In this document: piece after piece, positions 58,641-64,000 of the stretch
Layout: the number at the start of each line of letters is the position of its first letter
Position numbering within the stretch: position 1 is the stretch's first letter
Assembly: GCF_000166775.1 (NCBI RefSeq)
Contig: NC_014720.1
Span: 331,001 to 395,000 of the forward strand
Direction: 5' to 3'
Source: Caldicellulosiruptor kronotskyensis 2002
GTDB taxonomy: Bacteria > Bacillota > Thermoanaerobacteria > Caldicellulosiruptorales > Caldicellulosiruptoraceae
Length of the DNA: 64,000 nucleotides
Position numbers and translations under genes: made by a program
The notes under the pieces: generated by a model
The model's input: only the letters and a program-made list of their open reading frames with translations
Told to the model about the DNA's origin: nothing
The model's database searches: none

Positions 58641-60794
58641 ATGAAACTTAATATGCAAAAGTGGCAAGAAAGGTTAATTAATAAAGGAAAAAATACCAAA
58701 AAAGCTTTTCCAATTTTGAGTTATCCAATTTTGAAATCTATGGATGGTTTTGATGTCAAAGATTTGGCACAGAATGGTCATGTCCATTTTAACGTCTTAA
58801 AAGAAATTTGCCAAAACTTTGATATGGTTGCAATCGCAACTGCGATGGACCTTTCAGTTGAGGCAGAAGAGTTTGGGTGCGCTGTTCGGTTTTCTTCAGA
58901 AGAAGTGCCATCTGTTATAGGACCTCTTATTAAAAAGTTGGATGAAGCAGAAGAGCTACAAATTCCTGAAATTGGATCAAAGCGAACAAGAAATGTGATT
59001 GAAGTTATAAAAAGATTGCAAACTTTAAATATTGAAAAACCCATTCTTGGAACAATGATTGGTCCTTTTTCTCTTGCTGTGAGGCTTTTTGACATAACAG
59101 AACTTATGATAAGTCTTATGCTTGAGCCTGAAAAAGTTCATTTGCTGCTTGAAAAGTGCTCAGAATATTTAAGAAGATATGCCCATGCTTTAAAAGTGGC
59201 GGGTGCAAATGGGCTTTTGATTGCAGAACCGGCAGCAGGTCTTCTGTCACCTCAGCAGTGCTCAGAATTTTCATCTCATTACATAAAAGAGATTGTAAAA
59301 AGCGTGCAGGATGAGAGTTTTTCTGTGTTTCTTCATAACTGTGGAAATACCCAGAACTTGGTTGAGTCAATGCTTGAGACTGAATGCATGGGGTTTCATT
59401 TTGGCAACTGTGTTGACCTTTGTGAGATCATAAAAAGGGTTCCACAGAGCAAACTTGTATTTGGCAACCTTGACCCTGTGGGTGTATTTAGAAATGACTC
59501 TGTAGAAGGTGTGTATCACAAGACTCAGGAACTTCTCTTCAAGTTAAAAGAGTATTCCAATTTTGTTATTTCCTCTGGTTGTGACATTCCTTATCATACT
59601 CCAATTGAAAATATAAAAGCATTTTTTGAAGCTGTGGAGGATTTTAACAAAGATTTGCTAAAGGGGGAAAAACTGATGGAAAGAACAATAAAGAATAAAT
59701 TCCCATCAGGTAAATTGACAAATAGAGAAAGATTTAGACGAGTTATGCACTATCAGAATGTGGACCGAATACCAAACTTTGAATTTGGCTACTGGAATGA
59801 AACACTTCCAACTTGGCATTCTCAAGGTCTTCCGCCGGAGATAGATAATGAAGAAAAGGCTTATAAATTTTTTGGTATAGACTCTTATAAATATGTTCCA
59901 ATAAAAAATGGGCTTCTTCCGCAATTTGAACAAAAGGTGTTAGAAGAGACACAAGAGTACATGATAATAATTGATGCGGAAGGTATAAAGTGTCAAATCT
60001 TTAAAAACAGAGCATCAACAATCCCTCATTATCTTGAATATCCTATCAAAAATAAAGATGATTGGGAAAGGTTTAAAGAAAGGCTGAATCCCGAGGACCC
60101 TGCAAGATACCCTGAAAACTGGGATGAGATAGTTTTAGAGCTTCAAAAGAGGGACTATCCGGTGTGCATTCACTGTGGAAGCCTGTTAGGGAAACTTCGT
60201 GATTGGATGGGTTTCGAGAACATTGCACTTGCATTTTATGACATGCCCGATTTGGTGGACGAGATGATTGAGTACATGACTGATTTTTCAATAAAGCTCA
60301 TGGAAAAGGCCTTGAAAGACGTTGAGGTAGATTTTGCTCTCGGCTGGGAAGATATAGCGTTTAACAAGGGACCAATTATATCTCCACAGATGTTCAAAGA
60401 ATTTTTAATGCCAAGGTACAAGAAGATAGCAGATTTTTTGCACAAGCATGGGGTAGATATAATAGGAACTGACTGTGACGGTAACGTCATGCCAATTGTT
60501 GAGCTTTGGCTGGAAGCAGGGTTTAACCTCATGTTTCCTGTAGAGGTTCATGCTGGCACAGACCCAGTAATGCTGAAAAAACTTTACGGAGATAGTATAA
60601 GGCTTATGGGCGGTGTTGACAAGACAAAACTTCAGGGTTCAAAAGAAGATATACTAAAGGAACTAAAAAGGCTTGAAAAGGTGGTGGAACAAGGCGGTTT
60701 TATACCCCATGTTGACCACAGGTGTCCCCCAGATGTGCCGTATGAGAATTATCTTTATTATTTAGAAAACAAAAAGGCTATGCTGGGGTATTGA
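58641..60794 (+). CDS. Tandem URO-D-family (MtaA/CmuA-like) methyltransferase fusion
   Basis: A 717-residue protein made of two uroporphyrinogen-decarboxylase-fold halves. Half one (about 1-345) resembles methylcobamide:CoM methyltransferases, with zinc-ligand pattern H232-x-C234 (FLHNCGN) and C314 (SSGCDIP). Half two (about 360-717) has the GTDCDGNVMPIVELWLEAGFNLMFPVE, LMGGVDK and HRCPPDVPYENYLYYL segments typical of uncharacterised URO-D proteins near corrinoid proteins. True HemE is single-domain, so haem synthesis is unlikely. It may methylate or demethylate a substrate using the corrinoid protein at 46188. ATG 58641 is chosen. A GH35 and a GH43/117-like gene follow on the same strand. 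Confidence 0.8.
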   Translation: MKLNMQKWQERLINKGKNTKKAFPILSYPILKSMDGFDVKDLAQNGHVHFNVLKEICQNFDMVAIATAMDLSVEAEEFGCAVRFSSEEVPSVIGPLIKKLDEAEELQIPEIGSKRTRNVIEVIKRLQTLNIEKPILGTMIGPFSLAVRLFDITELMISLMLEPEKVHLLLEKCSEYLRRYAHALKVAGANGLLIAEPAAGLLSPQQCSEFSSHYIKEIVKSVQDESFSVFLHNCGNTQNLVESMLETECMGFHFGNCVDLCEIIKRVPQSKLVFGNLDPVGVFRNDSVEGVYHKTQELLFKLKEYSNFVISSGCDIPYHTPIENIKAFFEAVEDFNKDLLKGEKLMERTIKNKFPSGKLTNRERFRRVMHYQNVDRIPNFEFGYWNETLPTWHSQGLPPEIDNEEKAYKFFGIDSYKYVPIKNGLLPQFEQKVLEETQEYMIIIDAEGIKCQIFKNRASTIPHYLEYPIKNKDDWERFKERLNPEDPARYPENWDEIVLELQKRDYPVCIHCGSLLGKLRDWMGFENIALAFYDMPDLVDEMIEYMTDFSIKLMEKALKDVEVDFALGWEDIAFNKGPIISPQMFKEFLMPRYKKIADFLHKHGVDIIGTDCDGNVMPIVELWLEAGFNLMFPVEVHAGTDPVMLKKLYGDSIRLMGGVDKTKLQGSKEDILKELKRLEKVVEQGGFIPHVDHRCPPDVPYENYLYYLENKKAMLGY

Positions 60795-60838
60795 AAACTT
60801 TGTTTTAAACAAATTGAAATTTAAGGGGATGAATAATA

Positions 60839-63217
60839 GTGCAGATTGTGGTGAATGTTGATATGGCATGCCCTCAGAAAAACATTAGTTTACTTAATTT
60901 TGGTGGCAAAAATTCTTCGATGGAAATCTTTGTCACAAACAAGTATCTTCTCAAAAACAAAATTCCCTGGCTTCCTACCATGGGAGAGTTTCATTTTTCA
61001 AGATATCCAGAGGATTTATGGGAAAAGGAAATTCTCAAAATAAAATTTGGCGGTATTCAAATAATTGCTACATATCTTTTTTGGATATATCATGAAGAGA
61101 TTGAAGGAGAGTTTGTCTGGTCAGGAAATAAAAATATCCGCAAGTTTGTTGAGCTTTGCAAAAAACATGATATGTTTGTATTTTTACGAATCGGACCATG
61201 GGCGCATGGTGAGTGCAGAAATGGAGGCTTTCCTGATTGGCTTTTACAAAAAGGCTGCAATTTGAGAACAGATGACCCTTTGTATTTAGAGTATGTAGAA
61301 AGATGGTATAGAGAGATTGCTAAACAAGTTGATGGACTTTATTTTGACCAAGACGGACCAATAATTAGCATCCAGCTTGAAAATGAGCTTTATGACAACA
61401 AAGAACACATAGTAACTCTCAAAAAGATTGCAAATAAAGTTGGTTTAAGAGCACCCATTTATACAGTCACAGGCTGGGGACCAAAAGGTGGAGCAAAGTT
61501 CCCAGAAGGTGAGGTCATACCTGTGTTTGGAGGCTATCCTGAAGCACCGTGGGAGCAACACACAAAAGAACTTCCTCCAAATCCCAACTTTTTCTTCACA
61601 CACTTGAGAAATGATGCGGGTATTGGGAATGATTTGATCTCATCTTCGAACGATGCTTTATCAGATGATCCAGCAATTTATAACTATCCGTTTTGGACGT
61701 GCGAGCTTGGAGGTGGAGTTCAAAAGACATATCACAGAAGACCATATATTGATCCAGATGATGTTGGAGCAATTGCTCTTGTGAAGCTTGGTAGTGGTTG
61801 TACACTCTTAGGGTATTATATGTATCACGGGGGAAGACATGCAATAGGCAAACTCTCAACATTGCAAGAGAGTAAAGATACACGATACCCTAACGACTAT
61901 CCAGTGATTTCGTATGACTTTCAAGCACCACTTGGAGAGTTTGGTGAGGTAAGGCGGCATTATCACATCTTGAGAATTATTCACATGTTTGTAGAAGATT
62001 TTGGTGATATTTTAGCACCAATGGAGATGTATCTTCCTAAGTTAGTCCCAGCTAATAGATTTGACATAACAACTCCAAGAGTGGCAGTAAGAAGCAATGG
62101 TAAAAGTGGGTTTGTATTTTTCAACAACTATCAAAGAAATCCTAAACTCTCTGATATAGAAAAATTGCAGGTAAAAATTCAGCTTCCTGAAAAAGCTCTG
62201 ACAGTACCTTTTCAGTCATTTACACTTGAAAAAGATGCATACTTCTTTTTACCATTTAACTTTGATGTTGGTAATTTTAAAATTGTATATGCAACAGCCC
62301 AGCCTCTTTGCAAGCTGTACAATGAAAAAAATAATGAATTAATATGTGTTTTCAGAAAATGCAAAGGGCTTGAGGTTGAATATGTATTTGAGGGCGATAT
62401 CACGGAAAACATTGTTTCTCATAAGGAATTTTCTGAAATTTGCAATATTGATGGCAGCAGTTACACAAAAATTTCAAATGTTCAGTTGGGAGTTGAAAAA
62501 TCAATTTCGCTAAAACATAAAGAAAGTGATAAGAATCTAAGAATTATAACACTTGATCAGATGCAAGCTGAAAAGATGTGGAAGCTAAAGATTAGCGGTC
62601 GAGAAAGAATATTGATATGCCCAACACACAATATATTTGTGGAAGATGATACTGTCCATGTGTTTGGTGAAAATCCTGAGGGTTATTTTTATCTATATCC
62701 AGCTTATGAAGATGATAAAATAGAATTTGATGAGAACTTGCGCGCTGAAATGATTGCGGAAAACTTTTATAGAATCAGTTTTTGGTTCGAAGAAATAAAA
62801 ACAGATGTGAAATGGTATGAAGAAGAGTTTGTTAAAAATGAGTTTGATAGATTTTTATATGCTGATGTCGACAGAAAAGACAATGTCAAACAGTTTAAGT
62901 TCAGATCCATGATTTGGGGTAAAAAAGAAGATTTGGACGATTTGCTTCTTGAGATAGAATATGTTGGGGATGTCATTCAAGCATTTGTAAATGACAAACT
63001 TGTAAACGACGATTTTTATGATGGTTTTAATAGATTTCACCTGAGCCTCAAAGAGCTCTATTTTCCTGAGGAAATCATAATAAAGATATCTGCTATTTCA
63101 AAGTTTCATAACATATATCTTCAGAAAGTGCCTGATTACAAGGAAAATGACAGGGTTGCTGTGATTAAATCGGCCAAGTTAATTCCAGTGTACAAAAGAG
63201 AAATAAAAATTTATTAA
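60839..63217 (+). CDS. GH35-like beta-galactosidase-family enzyme
   Basis: A 792-residue glycoside hydrolase of clan GH-A with GH35 features: LPTMGEFHFSRYPEDLWEKEILKIKFGGIQIIATYLFW, FLRIGPWAHGECRNGGFPDWLL and IISIQLENEL, with acid/base E183; the nucleophile candidate E289 lies in FWTCELGGG. The C-terminal half (about 400-792) is beta-sandwich. No signal peptide, so it acts in the cytoplasm. GTG 60839 with AAGGGG upstream is the start, 44 bases after the URO-D gene; a shared transcript is likely. It diverges from standard GH35 beta-galactosidases, so the natural substrate is uncertain. Confidence 0.83.
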   Translation: MQIVVNVDMACPQKNISLLNFGGKNSSMEIFVTNKYLLKNKIPWLPTMGEFHFSRYPEDLWEKEILKIKFGGIQIIATYLFWIYHEEIEGEFVWSGNKNIRKFVELCKKHDMFVFLRIGPWAHGECRNGGFPDWLLQKGCNLRTDDPLYLEYVERWYREIAKQVDGLYFDQDGPIISIQLENELYDNKEHIVTLKKIANKVGLRAPIYTVTGWGPKGGAKFPEGEVIPVFGGYPEAPWEQHTKELPPNPNFFFTHLRNDAGIGNDLISSSNDALSDDPAIYNYPFWTCELGGGVQKTYHRRPYIDPDDVGAIALVKLGSGCTLLGYYMYHGGRHAIGKLSTLQESKDTRYPNDYPVISYDFQAPLGEFGEVRRHYHILRIIHMFVEDFGDILAPMEMYLPKLVPANRFDITTPRVAVRSNGKSGFVFFNNYQRNPKLSDIEKLQVKIQLPEKALTVPFQSFTLEKDAYFFLPFNFDVGNFKIVYATAQPLCKLYNEKNNELICVFRKCKGLEVEYVFEGDITENIVSHKEFSEICNIDGSSYTKISNVQLGVEKSISLKHKESDKNLRIITLDQMQAEKMWKLKISGRERILICPTHNIFVEDDTVHVFGENPEGYFYLYPAYEDDKIEFDENLRAEMIAENFYRISFWFEEIKTDVKWYEEEFVKNEFDRFLYADVDRKDNVKQFKFRSMIWGKKEDLDDLLLEIEYVGDVIQAFVNDKLVNDDFYDGFNRFHLSLKELYFPEEIIIKISAISKFHNIYLQKVPDYKENDRVAVIKSAKLIPVYKREIKIY

Positions 63218-63232
63218 AAGGGGATGATAAAT

Positions 63233-64000
63233 GTGCCAAGACCACCAGCTCCACTTTTTAGAGACCCAATCTATGACGGTGCGGCAGACCCCACAATCAT
63301 ATACAATCACCTTGAAAAAAGTTGGTGGATTTTGTACACAAACAGAAGAGCAAACCAAAAACTTCCTGGCAAGGCTTTTATGCATGGGACTGACATAGGC
63401 ATTGCTGAATCAAAAGATGGTGGCAGAACTTGGCTTTATAGAGGTACTATAGACCTTCAATATGGCAGGGGCAGAAACACCTTCTGGGCACCTGAGGTGA
63501 TATTCTATGAAGGGGAATACCATATGTATGTGAGCTTTGTACCTGGTGTTCCACAGGATTGGAATGCAGACAGATACATTTTGTACTACAAAAGCAAGAA
63601 TCTGTGGGACTGGGAGTTTATCTGCAAGCTTAAACTATCTTCAAATAAAGTTATTGACGCGTGTGTTTTCCAGATGCCAGATGGAACTTTTAGGATGTGG
63701 TACAAGGATGAAGCGGACCATTCATACATCTATGTAGCAGAGAGTACCAATCTAAAAGATTGGAAAGTTTTAGGACCAGCTTTAACTGACAGACCTCAAG
63801 AGGGGCCAAACGTTTTTTATTGGAAAGGCAAATACTGGATGATAACAGACCCGTGGTGTGGACTGGGAGTTTATTCTTCAGAAGATGCAAATGTGTGGCA
63901 CAGGCAAGAAAATATCTTAGACAAGCCAGGAAAAAGGGAAGATGATGGGCAAATAGGACATCATGCTGATGTTCTTGTAATAGATGATGAGACAGCTTAT
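63233..64000 (+). CDS. GH43/GH117-like beta-propeller glycosidase, N-terminal part
   Basis: The frame is open from GTG 63233 (GGGG 63220-63223; ATG 63224 is possible) to the last base, so the C-terminus is missing. The 256 visible residues form propeller-blade repeats: FRDPIYDGAADPTIIYN (conserved early Asp), SWWILYTNRRA, TDIGIAESKDGGRTWLYRG, NTFWAPEVIFYEGEYHMYVSFV and DACVFQMPDGTFRMWYKDEA. This matches five-bladed GH43/GH117-type enzymes acting on arabinose- or galactose-type linkages. It lies 15 bases after the GH35 gene in the same operon. Confidence 0.75.
   Translation, partial: MPRPPAPLFRDPIYDGAADPTIIYNHLEKSWWILYTNRRANQKLPGKAFMHGTDIGIAESKDGGRTWLYRGTIDLQYGRGRNTFWAPEVIFYEGEYHMYVSFVPGVPQDWNADRYILYYKSKNLWDWEFICKLKLSSNKVIDACVFQMPDGTFRMWYKDEADHSYIYVAESTNLKDWKVLGPALTDRPQEGPNVFYWKGKYWMITDPWCGLGVYSSEDANVWHRQENILDKPGKREDDGQIGHHADVLVIDDETAY

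Noticed and set aside
58641..60794. HemE (uroporphyrinogen decarboxylase) for haem synthesis
   Set aside because: The protein is a two-domain fusion with a zinc-ligand pattern of methyltransferases, has no other hem genes nearby and sits among glycosidases.

Overview
The window looks like chromosomal DNA from a thermophilic, low-GC Gram-positive anaerobe, most like Caldicellulosiruptor or a close relative. This is inferred from AT-rich coding sequence, AGGAGG-type ribosome sites with many GTG and TTG starts, sporulation genes (spoIVA, spmA/spmB, a spore photoproduct lyase), a minimal SufC-SufB pair, a maltodextrin ABC operon and several glycoside hydrolases. No 16S rRNA is present, so the genus is not proven.

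Region by region. 1-3.4 kb: the end of a flavodoxin-like gene, a three-gene toxin-antitoxin-SecB-chaperone (TAC) operon, and a DNA polymerase IV gene with a LexA-like box. 3.5-7.4 kb: two TnpB elements. The first has IS608-type ends and splits a small membrane-protein gene in frame. The second lies between a good promoter and the Yip1/HlyD/FtsX-type export genes (7.4-10.9 kb). 11-15.2 kb: SufC-SufB, a c-di-AMP receptor (DarA-like), a thioredoxin-reductase-like flavoprotein without obvious NADPH motifs behind a CsoR-type operator, and an FmdB zinc ribbon. 15.4-20.9 kb: a LytS/LytTR two-component system, a CstA-type pyruvate transporter and an FMN hydroxyacid dehydrogenase, which together suggest pyruvate/lactate sensing and use. 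21-26.8 kb: Fur-box-controlled FTR1 iron permease, spoIVA, a large NAGPA-domain secreted protein and a TtcA-like ATPase. 26.9-27.5 kb: five tRNA genes (Pro, Tyr, Thr, Lys, Arg).

27.5-30.1 kb is a small island. It starts at the 3' end of tRNA-Arg, which is repeated as an imperfect 32-bp copy 2.6 kb away, and it carries a possible integrase stub, an ISL3 element and a HicAB pair. 30.3-34 kb: a spore-photoproduct-lyase-like radical SAM gene overlapping a nucleosidase gene, then an anchored GH13 amylase. 34.1-40.4 kb: envelope or redox genes (His-rich peptide, decayed spermidine-synthase-like membrane gene, CcdA, secreted proteins, methyltransferase) and an OmpR-type two-component system. Two intergenic regions here carry four half-sites with exact 11-bp spacing. 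40.5-43.6 kb: a complete MacAB-like exporter. 43.8-46.1 kb: an oxidoreductase and SpmA/SpmB.

46.2-64 kb is a carbohydrate region. On the minus strand are an aldolase (FucA/RhaD-like), a GH106-like glycosidase and a corrinoid protein. On the plus strand are a maltodextrin regulon (GH13, MalF, MalG, phosphorylase, LacI regulator, binding protein), then a double-domain URO-D methyltransferase-like protein, a GH35 enzyme and a GH43/GH117-like enzyme that runs off the end. Similar CAAACG-type operators sit at three promoters of the maltodextrin regulon and, as a half-site, at the distant amylase promoter. The corrinoid protein and the URO-D fusion, placed among deoxy-sugar and galactosidase genes, suggest a corrinoid-dependent pathway for O-methylated sugars. 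This is the window's best candidate for an undescribed system and is inference only.
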